A stretch of 64,000 nt of DNA, taken from positions 186,001 through 250,000 of the forward strand of contig NZ_JAUSSM010000002.1 in the NCBI RefSeq assembly GCF_030812315.1, in the 5' to 3' direction. Positions 47,598 through 57,746 of this stretch are shown one piece after another. The stretch is from Arthrobacter oryzae (GTDB lineage Bacteria; Actinomycetota; Actinomycetes; Actinomycetales; Micrococcaceae). How positions within the stretch are numbered: the first letter of the stretch is position 1; every line of letters begins with the position of its first letter. The position numbers and the translations under genes were made by a program. The notes beneath the pieces are model-generated. The model saw nothing but the letters and a program-made list of their open reading frames with translations, did no database searches and was not told the DNA's origin.

Positions 47598-50495
47598 TCA
47601 CACCACCGTGGAGTAGGCGACCACGCCGCGGCGCACCAGGATGATGGCCTCCGAGCATAGGCGGGAAAGCCGGGGATCCAGGCCGGGGATCTTCGCCAGC
47701 TGGTCGAGGAGGTCGATGACCTGTTTGACCCACCGGACAAAGTCGCCCGCCGCGAGGTCGGTCCCGCTGAGGACTTCCTGGAGGTGCCGGCCCTTGGCCC
47801 ATTTGAAAATCGGCCAGACGAGGCCGAGTTCCGGCTCCCCGGTCAATGGCAGTTTGTTCTCTTCCTCCGCGTCTTCCAGGACTGACCACTCACGGACGAC
47901 GATGTCGACGGCGGTCTCAAGCGACACGCTGGGCATCCTCGGACGCAGCCCGCGTTCCTCCCGCTTCGCCTGGTACACCAGTACGCTCGCGAGTGCGGCC
48001 ACTTCCGTGGCGTCGAGGTCGCTGAACGCGCCCTGCCGCAGGGATTGGGAGATAAGGAGGTCCTTTTCCCCGTAAATCCGGCGCAGCTTCTGGCCGTCGG
48101 CATTGATGGTCACCTTCCCCGATTCCGACGTTTCCAGGTATCCGTAGCTGGAGAGGAGGTCGCAGACCCTGTCGAACGTTTTGGCGATGGTGTTGGTCCG
48201 CCCCTGGATCTCGCGGACCAGTCCGTCCGTTTCGCGGCGCAGTTTCCACCAGCGTTCGGACCAGCGGGCATGGTCCTCGCGTTCGCTGCAGCCGTGGCAA
48301 GGATGGGACCGCAGCGCCAGCCGGAGTTCGGTGATCTTCTTTTCCAGGTCGGGCAATGCCGCGGACCGGCCGAAATCCGTATTCCGGTTGCTGGCCGGCG
48401 ACGGGGGACGGTTTTCCCGGATCGCGTTCCGGACGGAGGACGCCAGGTCCTTGCGCGACTTCGGTACCTTGGCGTTGAACGACTTGGGTATCCGGATGCG
48501 GGTGACCGGGGTGATGGGCCCTTCGAGGTCCTGGAGGCCAATCCTTCGCAGCTGGTTGTCGAGGGTCAGCACGGCAGGCCGCGGCTCGCGGGAGTTATGA
48601 TCGGACCCCAGCACGACGGCGAAGCCGGGAGCCCTGCCAGTCGGCACGTCCACCACGTCCCCGGGTAGCAGCCTGCTCAGTGAGTCCTCGGTAATGGACT
48701 TGCGGGCCCGTGAGGTGCTGCGGGAGGCTGCGTTTTCCGCGTCCGAGAGCTCGCGCCGCAGCCGGGAGTATTCGGTGAAGTCGCCCAGGTGGCACGTCAT
48801 GGATTTCTGGAAACCGGCCAGGGATTCCTCCCTGCTCCGGACCTGCCGGGCAAGGCCCACCACGGAGCGGTCGGCCTGGAACTGGGCAAAGGAGGACTCG
48901 AGGATTTCCCGCGCCCGCGGCCTGCCGAACTGCGCCAGCAGGTTGATGCTCATGTTGTACGTGGGACGGAAACTGGAATTCAACGGATAGGTCCGCCGGG
49001 ACGCCAGGCCGGCCACGGCGGTCGGGTCGGTTCCCGGCTGCCACAGCACCACTGCGTGGCCTTCCACGTCGATGCCGCGGCGGCCCGCCCGGCCTGTCAG
49101 CTGCGTGTATTCGCCGGCGGTGATGCCGACGTGGGCTTCTCCGTTGAACTTGTCCAGCTTTTCGAGCACCACTGAACGCGCCGGCATGTTGACGCCCAGC
49201 GCCAGGGTTTCGGTGGCGAATACCGCTTTGACCAGGCCCTCGACAAAGAGTTTCTCCACTACTTCCTTGAACGTGGGAAGCATCCCTGCATGGTGGGCCG
49301 CCAGGCCCCGCAGGAGGCCATCCCGCCAGCTCCAGAAACCGAGCACGTCAAGGTCATCCGACGGGATGTCCTGGGCCGCTTCATCAACGCGGCGGGCGAT
49401 GACCTGCTGTTCCCGCTCTGTGGTCAGCCACAAGCCGGCAGAGACGCACTGTGCAACCGCTGCGTCGCAACCGGCGCGGGAGAAGATGAACGTGATGGAG
49501 GGCAGGAGGTCCTGCCTGTCCAGACTGGCGATGACCTGCGGGCGGCTGGCCTTACGGACGGGGCTCTGCTGGCCGCCCTGGGATCCGCGGCTGTCTCCGC
49601 CGCGCTGGCTCTGTTGGCGGCGCTGGCTGCGTCCGCCATGCCCGAAGCGGGCCCGCGAATTCATCTGGCTTTCAGTCCGCGCCATTGCCAGGAGGTCGGG
49701 GTTTACCTCGAAGCCCCGTTCCAGGGCGGCGTTGGCTGTCTCCGCTGTCGCGGCCGGATTGGATTCACCGGCCGGGGCGATTTCATCAAACGTTGTTTCG
49801 CCGGCGAAGAGGTCAACGATTTCGCGTCCGACCATGACGTGCTGCCAGAGCGGCACGGGTCGGTGCTCGGAAACGATGACGTCCGTGTGGCCGCGGACCG
49901 TGTCCAGCCAGGCACCGAATTCCTCGGCGTTGGAGACCGTGGCGCTTAGTGACGCCACCTGGACTTCGCTGGGCAGGTGGATGATCACTTCCTCCCAGAC
50001 CGCGCCGCGGAACCGGTCGGCAAGGTAGTGGACTTCATCCATGACCACGAAGCCAAGGTCGTCCAGGGTGTCCGAATCCGCGTAGAGCATGTTCCGCAGG
50101 ACTTCGGTTGTCATCACTACTACCGGGGCGTCGCCATTGATGCTGGTGTCGCCCGTGAGCAGGCCCACGTTTTCCGGGCCGTACTTGGCGGCCAGCTCCG
50201 AGTACTTCTGGTTGCTCAGGGCTTTGATCGGGGTGGTGTAGAAGGCTTTGAGGCCGCGTTGGAGGGCCAGGTAGATGGCGAACTCTCCCACGATGGTTTT
50301 CCCGGCTCCCGTGGGTGCCGCGACCAGGACGCCCTTTCCCTGCTGCAGGGAACTGCAGGCCCGGCGCTGGAAATCGTCAAGTTCGAAATCCAGCGTCCGG
50401 ACGAATGCGCCGAGGTACGTGTTTGCTTCTGCGGTCCGTTCGGCACTGGCCCGATAGAGTTCGGACGGCGACTGTGGCCCGGGTGTGGAGGACAT
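47598..50495 (-). CDS. helY: Ski2/Mtr4-like DEVH-box RNA helicase (HelY type)
   Basis: 965 aa. Helicase motifs in order: LVAAPTGAGKTIVGEFA (Walker A), VVMDEVHYLADRFRG (DEVH box), SLSATVSNAEEFGAWL (SAT), then VNMPARSVVLEKLDKF and QLTGRAGRRGIDVEG (motif VI). An insert between the RecA domains is Gly/Arg/Gln-rich (GHGGRSQRRQQSQRGG). The C-terminal part, with LPLTGEPELGLVWPIFKWAKG and DFVRWVKQVIDLLDQLAK, is the Ski2-like DSHCT domain. The protein is homologous to mycobacterial HelY, thought to act in RNA processing or decay. It is downstream of tatC in the same direction, 24 bases apart. Confidence 0.93.
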   Translation of the reverse strand: MSSTPGPQSPSELYRASAERTAEANTYLGAFVRTLDFELDDFQRRACSSLQQGKGVLVAAPTGAGKTIVGEFAIYLALQRGLKAFYTTPIKALSNQKYSELAAKYGPENVGLLTGDTSINGDAPVVVMTTEVLRNMLYADSDTLDDLGFVVMDEVHYLADRFRGAVWEEVIIHLPSEVQVASLSATVSNAEEFGAWLDTVRGHTDVIVSEHRPVPLWQHVMVGREIVDLFAGETTFDEIAPAGESNPAATAETANAALERGFEVNPDLLAMARTESQMNSRARFGHGGRSQRRQQSQRGGDSRGSQGGQQSPVRKASRPQVIASLDRQDLLPSITFIFSRAGCDAAVAQCVSAGLWLTTEREQQVIARRVDEAAQDIPSDDLDVLGFWSWRDGLLRGLAAHHAGMLPTFKEVVEKLFVEGLVKAVFATETLALGVNMPARSVVLEKLDKFNGEAHVGITAGEYTQLTGRAGRRGIDVEGHAVVLWQPGTDPTAVAGLASRRTYPLNSSFRPTYNMSINLLAQFGRPRAREILESSFAQFQADRSVVGLARQVRSREESLAGFQKSMTCHLGDFTEYSRLRRELSDAENAASRSTSRARKSITEDSLSRLLPGDVVDVPTGRAPGFAVVLGSDHNSREPRPAVLTLDNQLRRIGLQDLEGPITPVTRIRIPKSFNAKVPKSRKDLASSVRNAIRENRPPSPASNRNTDFGRSAALPDLEKKITELRLALRSHPCHGCSEREDHARWSERWWKLRRETDGLVREIQGRTNTIAKTFDRVCDLLSSYGYLETSESGKVTINADGQKLRRIYGEKDLLISQSLRQGAFSDLDATEVAALASVLVYQAKREERGLRPRMPSVSLETAVDIVVREWSVLEDAEEENKLPLTGEPELGLVWPIFKWAKGRHLQEVLSGTDLAAGDFVRWVKQVIDLLDQLAKIPGLDPRLSRLCSEAIILVRRGVVAYSTVV

Positions 50496-50519
50496 ACTTC
50501 CAGCCTACTGGGCTTGGGA

Positions 50520-51356
50520 CTACAGTTTCCCCAGTTCGGAGCCGGGGGTTGCGACGTCGGCGGTCGCATCAGTTTCGGCGGCGATCTTCGCGGCCTTCCG
50601 GTCCCGGCGCCGGTCATTGAAGATACAGAGTCCGATGGCGGCGAAAAAGAGTGCAAGCAGCGGGCCTGCGAGCAGGAACATGGACAGGGCGTCCGCGCCC
50701 GGCGCAGCAACGGCGGCAAGCACGAAGACCAGGAAGACCGTGATGCGCCATGCCTTCAGGATGGTCTCACCCCGTATGATGCCGGCCATATTGACCCCCA
50801 CCAGGACCACGGGGACCAGGAAGGCGAGGCCAAGGAACAGGACCATGCGGGTGACGAAATCAACGTAGTCACGGGCATCAATGAGGTTGGAGAACCCGGC
50901 GGGCGTGAACTGGGTCAGCGCGCGAACAACCTGCGGCGTCACCATCCAGCCCACCCACACGCCGGCAAGGAAGAGCGGCACGGCTGCGGCCATGTAGCCG
51001 AGCGTGTAGTGCCTTTCCTTCTTGGTCAGGCCGGGGGTGATGAAAGCCCACAGCTGGTAGATCCAGATGGGACTCGAGATGACGGCGCCGATCAGCAGCG
51101 ACAGTTGCAGTTTGAAGTCAAACGGCGAGGCGATGCTCGAAAAGTTGACGGAAGAGGTTCCGCCGGTGTGCTCGGCGATCCGGTCAACAGGTTCCTTGAG
51201 GGCGCTCAATACGGGGTCGTAGAGGATCCAGCCGCCGATGCCGCCGATGACAAGGCCTATGGCTGACTTAATGAGCCGGTTCTTGAGCTCCTTAAGGTGG
51301 TCCATCAGGGCCATCCGACCCTCCGGGTTGGATTTACGGCCCTTCGTCAGTGCCAC
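50520..51356 (-). CDS. tatC: Twin-arginine translocase subunit TatC
   Basis: 278 aa with six hydrophobic segments. The N-terminal helix reads MALMDHLKELKNRLIKSAIG, matching the conserved H-L-x-E-L-R motif that binds twin-arginine signals; FIASPFDFKLQ-type loop SPFDFKLQLS and the TPGLTKKERHY loop are typical TatC. It forms the receptor of the Tat translocon, which exports folded proteins. The GTG start at 51356 has only a weak ribosome site, so translation may depend on the tatA gene 6 bases upstream. The charged C-terminal tail (RRRDRKAAKIAAETDAT) is cytoplasmic. Confidence 0.95.
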   Translation of the reverse strand: MALTKGRKSNPEGRMALMDHLKELKNRLIKSAIGLVIGGIGGWILYDPVLSALKEPVDRIAEHTGGTSSVNFSSIASPFDFKLQLSLLIGAVISSPIWIYQLWAFITPGLTKKERHYTLGYMAAAVPLFLAGVWVGWMVTPQVVRALTQFTPAGFSNLIDARDYVDFVTRMVLFLGLAFLVPVVLVGVNMAGIIRGETILKAWRITVFLVFVLAAVAAPGADALSMFLLAGPLLALFFAAIGLCIFNDRRRDRKAAKIAAETDATADVATPGSELGKL

Positions 51357-51362
51357 TTCAGG

Positions 51363-51653
51363 TCAAACGCGGTTCGACGGCGGAACGTCGGTGCCGTCTG
51401 CGCTGCCCGTGCCGGAATCACCGTTTTGCGGGCGGGACTGCGGGTGGTTGACGACCTTGCCCTCGACAGGGTCCGAGCCGTCCTTGGCCTCGGGTTTGCC
51501 GTCGTTTTTCATTTCCTTGACCTCGGACTTGATGATCCGCATGGACTGGCCGAGGCTGCGGGCCATGGCCGGAAGTTTGGGCGCGGCAAAGAGTAGCAGA
51601 GCCACGATGATAATAATGACGATGGGCCAAGGGCCATCAAAGAGTCGTCCCAC
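51363..51653 (-). CDS. tatA: Twin-arginine translocase subunit TatA
   Basis: 96 aa; GTG start with ggaaagg 8 bases upstream. One short membrane helix ([20 protein letters not shown]), the F-A/G-x-x-K-L-P hinge, then the amphipathic helix [20 protein letters not shown] and a polar tail. It polymerises with TatC to form the export pore. It is directly upstream of tatC, and both probably belong to the transcript that runs through the pafBC region. Confidence 0.95.
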   Translation of the reverse strand: MGRLFDGPWPIVIIIIVALLLFAAPKLPAMARSLGQSMRIIKSEVKEMKNDGKPEAKDGSDPVEGKVVNHPQSRPQNGDSGTGSADGTDVPPSNRV

Positions 51654-51685
51654 TGGAAGTCCTTTCCTCGAAATACATCCTACGT

Positions 51686-52048
51686 CTAACTGAATTCGAT
51701 GTCGCGCAGCGCCTGGGGCTGGCCACGGTCCGCTTTGCGCTGAACGCGGCGCCGGCGGCGCTCTTCCCTGCGGGAGGATTTGGACGCGATGTAATCATGT
51801 CTCATCTGCATTGGCGAGGCAAAAACTGCAGAGCCCGGCTCGGCGCGCTGCCCTTCCGCGGCCCTCCCCAGATGCGGGGCCGGGTCAGTGATGTCGGCGA
51901 GGGGCGCCCCGAACCGCTCACCGGCAGCGCCCAGGTCCTTCATTGTGGCCATAAACTGCCGGAAAAGCCGGATCCCCAACAGCACATAAAAGAGCAGGGA
52001 AACGGCTACGAGCGCTATCCAAATAAGGATCCAGGACCACCAAGGCAT
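51686..52048 (-). CDS. Small single-helix membrane protein between tatA and pafBC
   Basis: 120 aa from ATG 52048 ([26 protein letters not shown]). One N-terminal membrane helix rich in Trp is followed by a helix [20 protein letters not shown] and a strongly basic tail ([20 protein letters not shown]). I do not recognise a family. Proteins of this shape, sitting between pafBC and tatA, may be common in related genomes, but that is unverified. It is 10 bases downstream of pafBC, so it is co-transcribed. Confidence 0.65.
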   Translation of the reverse strand: MPWWSWILIWIALVAVSLLFYVLLGIRLFRQFMATMKDLGAAGERFGAPLADITDPAPHLGRAAEGQRAEPGSAVFASPMQMRHDYIASKSSRREERRRRRVQRKADRGQPQALRDIEFS

Positions 52049-52058
52049 GCTGAGAAGT

Positions 52059-54080
52059 CTAACCGCCGTAACGGGACAGTGCTGCGATGACCCATTCGTG
52101 CGCGGCGTCGGCCACCTCCGCGGGCGCCAGAATGCGGACGGCGCCGCCATGCTGGGCGACAAACATGGGCAGCCAGGTTGTGCTGCCGAACCTGATCTCG
52201 GCAATCAGTCCGCCGTCCGGAAGCGGTGACGTCCTTTCGGCGTAGTAGTCGTCCGCCAGGCCGGCGCCCTGGGGTGCCAGTTCCACCGTTACCAGGGTGT
52301 CGTCGTCGTTCGGTGTGAACAGCTTGACGGGGAACCCTTCGGCGGGTCTGGCCGCCTCGGTGACTTTGCGTCCGTTCGGTTCCAGTCCCTCAATGCGGTC
52401 CAGCCGGAAGTTCCGAAGCCCTTGGGCGCTGTGGCAGTGCGCCTCGAAGTACCAGGTGTTGTCCAGGGAGTAGAGCCGCAGCGGATCCACGTCCCGCTCG
52501 GACATGGAGTCACGCTGCGCTGAAAAGTAGGTGAGGTGCAGCTGAACGCCGTCCGTGATGGCTTGCCGGATCGTCGCCAGATTCGCTGAATTCTCCGGGC
52601 CCACCTGCGGGACGGCAATGGAGCCCGCCTTCAGCCCCTCCTCCCCCGCGGCCGCCATCAGCTTCACGGTAACGGACTCCAGCGCGCTCCCCTCCGCGAG
52701 CTCGGGCAGGCCGTTGAGGGTCTCAAGGCCGGTCAGCAGGGCACAGGCCTCGTCCACCGTGAAGCGGACGGGACGGTTGAGGTCCAGGTCCTGAGTGATG
52801 AAGACGTGGTCGTCCTCCCACTGGATGTCCAGGAGGTCGTCCGGGTATCCCTCGGGCAGGCCGGAGCAAATCAGGATCCGCAGGTCATCTTCCAGTTCCT
52901 TCCGCGTGACGCCGAAGCTCGCGGCGACCTCGCTGATGTGCAGGCCTTGGTTGTGGACCAGGAACGGGACGAGCTGAAGCATCCTTTTGAGCTGGTCCTC
53001 GGACGTTCGTTTGCGCGTACGCTTCGCTGGCACGGTGTCCGGAAAAGCGATAGCGGGAGCCGGTGAGGCGGCGAAATCCGCGGCGGCCTTCAGTCTCCTC
53101 CGGACAGCGGCAGCCAGTTCCGGCGGGGCCGAGACCACAACGTTCGGACCGTAGGACGCCAGTTCTTCACCCAGCACCTCGGCGTCCCGGAACGGGACGC
53201 TGAGCCGGTCCCAACCGCCATCGGGCACGCTGCCGGGCGCTTCCGGGGCAAGGGCGTTGTCCGGCAGGACTTCGGTGGCCGGGACTTCCGTGGCGCGCTT
53301 GCGCAGTCCCAGCAGCTTTCCTGCCGCGACGTCCACCAGTGCTGACTGGACCGGCAGCTCCGGAAGTGAATCCAGTTCGGTGCGGACGTTGAAGCCGGCC
53401 GGGCGCGCGTAAGTGTCCTTGTCGAGGACGCTTACGGCAGACGTAAACCGGGACAGCCGGAAGAACCGCCTCGCCGCTCGGCCCCGGTCAAAGCCCACCA
53501 GGTACCACTGGCCAAAGCGGCTGCCCAGGCCCCACGGTTCAACGGTCCGGACCTCTTCCCGGCCGGTGCTGCCGGCAAGGTACGTGAAGCTCACGGGATG
53601 CTGGGCATGCATCGCCGTGATCACGTCCTCAAAGGCCTGCCCGGCAGGCTTGATCCGTGGCTGGACTCCTGCCGGCAGTTCAGCTTCGGTAAGCCCGCCG
53701 GCTGCCCGCAGCTTGAGCATCGCGTCCTGCGCTGCCGACCCCAGGGCGGCCCGCTCCCACAGCTGGGCGGCCAGGATGAGGACCGTGCATTCAGCGGACG
53801 TGAGGCTGACATCCGGGAGCCGGTTGGACTCCTTGCCGATCCGGTAGCGCGTGGTGGCCGGGTCATCGGAACTCCAGCCATGGTCCATGACAGTCTCGAC
53901 TTCAAAGCCGAATTGGCGGAGGTCGCTTTTGTCCCGCTCGAACATGCGGCCGAAGGCTGCCTCGCTGCTGCTTGTGTCGTGGTAGACCTTTTGGCGCAGT
54001 TCACTGCGCCGCAGCCCGTAACGGGTGTTGAGCAGCGCGATGAGCAGGTTCAGGAGGCGTTCAGTACGTGAAGCGGACAC
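52059..54080 (-). CDS. pafBC: PafBC fusion: WYL-domain transcriptional activator
   Basis: 673 aa, twice the usual length, because PafB and PafC are joined in one chain. Each half has an N-terminal winged HTH (SRTERLLNLLIALLNTRYGLRRSEL; LKRMLQLVPFLVHNQGLHISEVAASFGVTR) followed by a WYL domain: FGQWYLVGFDR in the first, LDNTWYFEAHCHSAQGL in the second. In mycobacteria the two are separate proteins that activate a LexA/RecA-independent DNA-damage regulon and are encoded next to the proteasome genes. Single-chain versions are known in Arthrobacter-type bacteria. The W-Y-F wording of the second motif differs from W-Y-L but keeps the aromatic pair. GTG start. Confidence 0.93.
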   Translation of the reverse strand: MSASRTERLLNLLIALLNTRYGLRRSELRQKVYHDTSSSEAAFGRMFERDKSDLRQFGFEVETVMDHGWSSDDPATTRYRIGKESNRLPDVSLTSAECTVLILAAQLWERAALGSAAQDAMLKLRAAGGLTEAELPAGVQPRIKPAGQAFEDVITAMHAQHPVSFTYLAGSTGREEVRTVEPWGLGSRFGQWYLVGFDRGRAARRFFRLSRFTSAVSVLDKDTYARPAGFNVRTELDSLPELPVQSALVDVAAGKLLGLRKRATEVPATEVLPDNALAPEAPGSVPDGGWDRLSVPFRDAEVLGEELASYGPNVVVSAPPELAAAVRRRLKAAADFAASPAPAIAFPDTVPAKRTRKRTSEDQLKRMLQLVPFLVHNQGLHISEVAASFGVTRKELEDDLRILICSGLPEGYPDDLLDIQWEDDHVFITQDLDLNRPVRFTVDEACALLTGLETLNGLPELAEGSALESVTVKLMAAAGEEGLKAGSIAVPQVGPENSANLATIRQAITDGVQLHLTYFSAQRDSMSERDVDPLRLYSLDNTWYFEAHCHSAQGLRNFRLDRIEGLEPNGRKVTEAARPAEGFPVKLFTPNDDDTLVTVELAPQGAGLADDYYAERTSPLPDGGLIAEIRFGSTTWLPMFVAQHGGAVRILAPAEVADAAHEWVIAALSRYGG

Positions 54081-54120
54081 CTTGGCTACGTTACTAAAGC
54101 CACCGGGGCTTAACGCCGAA

Positions 54121-54164
54121 AGCGCGGCAACAAACGGAAATTACCTTCCGATTGTTACCGCGCT
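54121..54164. terminator. Imperfect hairpin between FKBP and pafBC genes
   Basis: 19-base arms (54121-54139 and 54146-54164) pair with two mismatches around a 6-base loop. It lies 40 bases past the FKBP stop and 41 bases before the pafBC start. There is no T-tract, so it may be a partial terminator or a processing site. Confidence 0.45.
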
Positions 54165-54203
54165 CCCTACAGCTTGTCCGGCTGGCGCCGGGCGATGCTC
54201 CGC

Positions 54204-54599
54204 TTAGCGGACTCCGACGAGGTCCACAACGAAGATCAGTGCTTCGTTGGGGCCGATCGCTCCGCCGGCACCGCGGGATCCGTAGGCGAGTTCCGAGGGG
54301 ATTTCGAGACGGCGGCGGCCGCCGACCTTCATGCCCAGCAAGCCCTGGTCCCAGCCCTGAATGACCTGGCCCACGCCTACGCGGAAGTCCAGGGGAGCTC
54401 CGCGGCCCCACGAGGCGTCGAACTCCTCGCCCGTGGACCAGGCGACTCCAACGTAGTGGGTGGAGACGGTGTCGCCCGGCTTGGCCTCGGCGCCGTCACC
54501 CTCGATGAGGTCGGTAATGACCAGCTCGGTGGGGACGTCCCCCTCCGGGAAGTCAATTTCCGGCTTCTGGCGGTCGAAATTGCGCTGTCCAAATGACAT
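54204..54599 (-). CDS. FKBP-type peptidyl-prolyl isomerase
   Basis: 131 aa; strong aaaggagc site before the ATG. Single FKBP domain: THYVGVAWSTGEEFDASW, then VIQGWDQGLLGMKVGGRRRLEIPSELAYG, which holds the V-I-x-x-W-x-x-G-L core and the final Y-G/F residues of the active pocket. Cytoplasmic (no signal). It speeds proline cis-trans isomerisation in folding proteins. A second, lipid-anchored FKBP gene lies directly upstream; such a pair next to pafA is usual in actinobacteria. Confidence 0.93.
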   Translation of the reverse strand: MSFGQRNFDRQKPEIDFPEGDVPTELVITDLIEGDGAEAKPGDTVSTHYVGVAWSTGEEFDASWGRGAPLDFRVGVGQVIQGWDQGLLGMKVGGRRRLEIPSELAYGSRGAGGAIGPNEALIFVVDLVGVR

Positions 54600-54629
54600 G
54601 TTTGCTCCTTTTTCTTGGATTAGGATGGC

Positions 54630-55559
54630 TTACTTGACGCCGAGGATATCGACGACGAACACCAGATCGCCCTTGGCCTCGCCCTGGCCGGCATCACCGT
54701 AGGCAAGGTCCTTCGGGACGACCAGGAGGACACGCGAGCCCACGGTCTTGCCGGCAAGGCCCTGCGTCCAGCCCTTGATGACGCCGGTCAGCGGGAAGCT
54801 GGCCTTTTCGCCGCGGTCGAAGCTGGAGTCAAACTTGGTGCCGCCGTTGAGAGTGACTCCGACGTAGTTGACGGTCAGCGTGTCGGTTTCCTTGACGGCG
54901 GGTCCGGTGCCCTTGATCAGGTCCTGGGAGACGAGGGCTGTCGGTGCCTTGACACCTTCGACGGAGATCTCCGGGATTCCCTTGTCGTTTTCCTTGACGG
55001 ACGGAAGACCGGCGGGCGGCGTGACCGTTTCGCCTTCAGGCTTATCGAGGACCTTCGGGGCGTCCTTGGCGGCCAGGATCTCGACCACCAAAAGCTGCGT
55101 GGGGCCCGCCTCGGCGCCTTCCTGGGCGGCCTGTCCCGGAACTGCAAGGGCAAGCTGCGAGCCGATTTTGGCGCCTACGAAGGCGTTGTAGATTACGGCG
55201 TTGCCGGTCTTGAGAGCGTCGTTCAGCTCAAGGGGCTCGGGGTCCTTCGCGAAGGTGTCTTCGAGCGTGGTGCCGTCCTTGCCGCTGACGGCGAGGATCG
55301 AGATGTCGGCGATCTGGTTCGCCTTGAGGCGCTCTCCGTCGCCCTCGTTGACCACCTTGACGGTGGGTTCCTTCACATCAAGGGGTTTGTCGAATTCGAC
55401 TCCGGGGGCCTTCTTGTCTCCGTTGTCCGTAAGCTTCAGAGAGTCGAGCTTGGCGGTCTCGCCAGCAGACTGGCTGGTGGGCTCCGGGGCTGCAGGCGAA
55501 CCGCCGCAGGCGGTGATCAGCAGCAGTCCGGGAATGAGAATTGCTAGTAGTCGGCGCAC
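54630..55559 (-). CDS. Lipoprotein FKBP-type peptidyl-prolyl isomerase
   Basis: 309 aa from GTG 55559 (RRLLAILIPGLLLITACGGSP), giving a signal peptide with lipobox I-T-A-C. Residues about 75-185 form a degenerate FKBP-like domain (ISILAVSGKDGTTLEDTF... GSQLALAVPG). The C-terminal domain (LTVNYVGVTLNGGTKFDSSF... VIKGWTQGLAGKTVGSRVLL) keeps the active-site residues. So two FKBP-like domains in tandem, the first probably inactive. Location: outer face of the cytoplasmic membrane, a likely folding helper for exported proteins. It is 30 bases upstream of the cytoplasmic FKBP gene. Confidence 0.92.
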   Translation of the reverse strand: MRRLLAILIPGLLLITACGGSPAAPEPTSQSAGETAKLDSLKLTDNGDKKAPGVEFDKPLDVKEPTVKVVNEGDGERLKANQIADISILAVSGKDGTTLEDTFAKDPEPLELNDALKTGNAVIYNAFVGAKIGSQLALAVPGQAAQEGAEAGPTQLLVVEILAAKDAPKVLDKPEGETVTPPAGLPSVKENDKGIPEISVEGVKAPTALVSQDLIKGTGPAVKETDTLTVNYVGVTLNGGTKFDSSFDRGEKASFPLTGVIKGWTQGLAGKTVGSRVLLVVPKDLAYGDAGQGEAKGDLVFVVDILGVK

Positions 55560-55671
55560 GTAAGAACTTTCGTCGGGGCAAGATGGATGCGTTGCCGGCA
55601 GTGGAGCGCACGGCAGCGCAGTCTGTGGCCGCATAAACGGCCCCATCCAGAATAGCCCCTGAAGCTGGGTA

Positions 55672-57036
55672 TCAGCCCATAGAGTCCAGGAGGGCATCGA
55701 CGCGATCGTCCACGTTCCGGAACGGATCCTTGCACAGGATGGTCTGGTGGGCGCGGTCGTTCAGCTTCAGGTGCACCCAGTCCACCGTGTAGTCACGGCC
55801 CAGTTCCTGGGCACGACGGACGAAGTCCCCGCGGAGTTTTGCCCGGGTTGTCTGCGGTGGCGCATCGACGGCGTCCTTGACCGCGGTGTCGTCCACCACA
55901 CGGCGAACCGCTCCCCTGGACTGCAGCAGGTAATAGAGCCCGCGGGTCCGCGAGATGTCGTGGTAGGTGAGGTCAAGCTGGGCAATCCGCGGCGCATCCA
56001 AGCCGAGTCCGTGCCGTTTGCGGTAGCTGTCCATCAGTTTCTTTTTGATGGCCCAGTCGATCTCGGTGTCGATGGTGCTGGTGTCTCCGCTCTCAATGGC
56101 GGTGAGGGTCCGTTCCCACAGGTCCAGGATGACCGGCACGTGCGGATTGTGTGCGCCGTGTTCGGCAACAAATGTGGTGACCTTGTTCAGGTACTCGCGC
56201 TGGATCTCCAGCGCCGTCAGCTGCCGGCCGTTGGCCAGGCGGATGAGCGCCCTGCCGCTGAGGTCGTGGGAGATCTCCCGGATGCTGCGGATGGGATTCT
56301 CCATCCGCATGTCCCGCATGATCACGCCGGCCTCGATCATCCGAAGGATCAGGTCCACTGTGCCGACCTTCATCAGGGCAGTGGTTTCGGACATGTTGGA
56401 GTCGCCCACGATGACGTGGAGGCGGCGGTAGAACTCCGCATCGGCGTGGGGCTCGTCCCGGGTGTTGATGATGGGACGGGACCTGGTGGTTGCGGAGGAA
56501 ACGCCTTCCCAGATGTGGTCAGCACGCTGGGAGAACGCGAATGTGGCGCCGTGCGGGGTCTTCAGGATCTTCCCGGCACCGGCGATCAGCTGCCGCGTCA
56601 CCAGGAACGGAATGAGGATTTCCGCCAGCCTGGAGAATTCCCCGCGGCGTGGAATGAGGTAGTTTTCGTGGCTGCCGTAGGAATTGCCCGCGGAGTCAGT
56701 GTTGTTCTTGAACAGGTACACCGTCCCGTTGAACCCCTCGGCGGCCAGCCTTTCCTGGGCCTCGTCCACGAGGTCGTCCAGGATCAGCTCGCCCGCGCGG
56801 TCATGGGCGATCAGCTGTCCTAGGTCGTCGCATTCGGCGGTCGCGTACTCGGGGTGGGAGCCCACATCGAGGTACAGCCGGGAACCGTTGGTCAGGAACA
56901 CATTCGAAGAGCGTCCCCAGCTGACCACCTTGCGGAACAGGTACCGTGCCACCTCCTCCGGGGCCAGCGGACGCGAGTCCGGGCTCGAGTAAGAGATCCC
57001 GAACTCGGTTTCGATGCCGAAAATTCGCTTGTCCAT
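55672..57036 (-). CDS. pafA: Pup ligase PafA
   Basis: 454 aa from ATG 57036, with gaggag upstream. It belongs to the carboxylate-amine ligase family related to glutamine synthetase. The N-terminal [18 protein letters not shown] supplies the metal-binding Glu; [34 protein letters not shown] and [24 protein letters not shown] are family blocks. PafA joins the C-terminal Glu of Pup to lysines of target proteins using ATP. It differs from Dop in lacking the extra loop after the first Glu strand. It lies one base after the prcA stop. Confidence 0.96.
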   Translation of the reverse strand: MDKRIFGIETEFGISYSSPDSRPLAPEEVARYLFRKVVSWGRSSNVFLTNGSRLYLDVGSHPEYATAECDDLGQLIAHDRAGELILDDLVDEAQERLAAEGFNGTVYLFKNNTDSAGNSYGSHENYLIPRRGEFSRLAEILIPFLVTRQLIAGAGKILKTPHGATFAFSQRADHIWEGVSSATTRSRPIINTRDEPHADAEFYRRLHVIVGDSNMSETTALMKVGTVDLILRMIEAGVIMRDMRMENPIRSIREISHDLSGRALIRLANGRQLTALEIQREYLNKVTTFVAEHGAHNPHVPVILDLWERTLTAIESGDTSTIDTEIDWAIKKKLMDSYRKRHGLGLDAPRIAQLDLTYHDISRTRGLYYLLQSRGAVRRVVDDTAVKDAVDAPPQTTRAKLRGDFVRRAQELGRDYTVDWVHLKLNDRAHQTILCKDPFRNVDDRVDALLDSMG

Positions 57037-57037
57037 A

Positions 57038-57745
57038 TCAGTTCTCCTCAGACAGCAGGGCGGCGATTTCATCGTCGCCGAGGCGCCGGAAAGCCCGCCG
57101 GGATCCCCGGGTGCTTTCCGAATTGCGGTCCAGTACTGCCACTTCAAGGGCGGACGCCGGCAATTCGCCCGCCTCCTTGTCAGTGACAAGTCCTTTCATG
57201 GCGAGCCTGATTGCACCGGCGAAGTTCAATTCGCGCTGCCACCCGCCGTCCACGGTCTCGGCTACTTTGTCCGCCTGACCGCCCATTACAATGAAGCCCT
57301 TTTCGTCAGCGATCGAACCGTCGAACGTCAGCCTGTACAGGTGGTCGTCCGCCGGACTGTCGCCCACTTCCACCACCGCGAGTTCCACTTCGAACGGTTT
57401 CTGCTCTGCGGTGAATACGGCACCGAGGCTCTGCGCGTAGACGCTGGCCAGTCCCCTGGCCGTGACGTCTTCCCGGTCGTAGGAGTAGCCACGGACATCC
57501 GCGTACCGTACTCCCGCCTGCCGGAGGCTTTCGAACTCGTTGTACTTGCCGACTGCGGCGAAGGCGATTTTGTCGTAGATTTCGCCGATCTTGTGCAACG
57601 AAGGCGACGGGTTCTCCGCAACGAGGGCGATCCCCTCCTCGCAGCTGACCACCACGACGGAGCGGCCCCGGGCAATTCCCTTCCGTGCGAAATCGGCACG
57701 GTCCTTCATCAGCTGTTCGGGTGACACATAAAACTGTTGAGTCAT
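57038..57745 (-). CDS. prcA: 20S proteasome alpha subunit PrcA
   Basis: 235 aa starting [21 protein letters not shown]-terminal gating segment and H0 helix, then [34 protein letters not shown] and [21 protein letters not shown], as in actinobacterial alpha subunits. It forms the outer rings of the 20S core and docks the Mpa ATPase. The ATG at 57745 is one base past the prcB stop (the frame before it is open but not protein-like). Slightly shorter C-terminus than in Mycobacterium. Confidence 0.96.
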   Translation of the reverse strand: MTQQFYVSPEQLMKDRADFARKGIARGRSVVVVSCEEGIALVAENPSPSLHKIGEIYDKIAFAAVGKYNEFESLRQAGVRYADVRGYSYDREDVTARGLASVYAQSLGAVFTAEQKPFEVELAVVEVGDSPADDHLYRLTFDGSIADEKGFIVMGGQADKVAETVDGGWQRELNFAGAIRLAMKGLVTDKEAGELPASALEVAVLDRNSESTRGSRRAFRRLGDDEIAALLSEEN

Positions 57746-57746
57746 A

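Noticed and set aside
49977..51266. Plus-strand open frame spanning the helY 5' end and tatC
   Set aside because: Crosses two well-supported minus-strand genes and has no protein-like features.
55747..56823. Plus-strand open frame opposite pafA
   Set aside because: PafA is fully supported on the minus strand. This frame is a codon-bias shadow.
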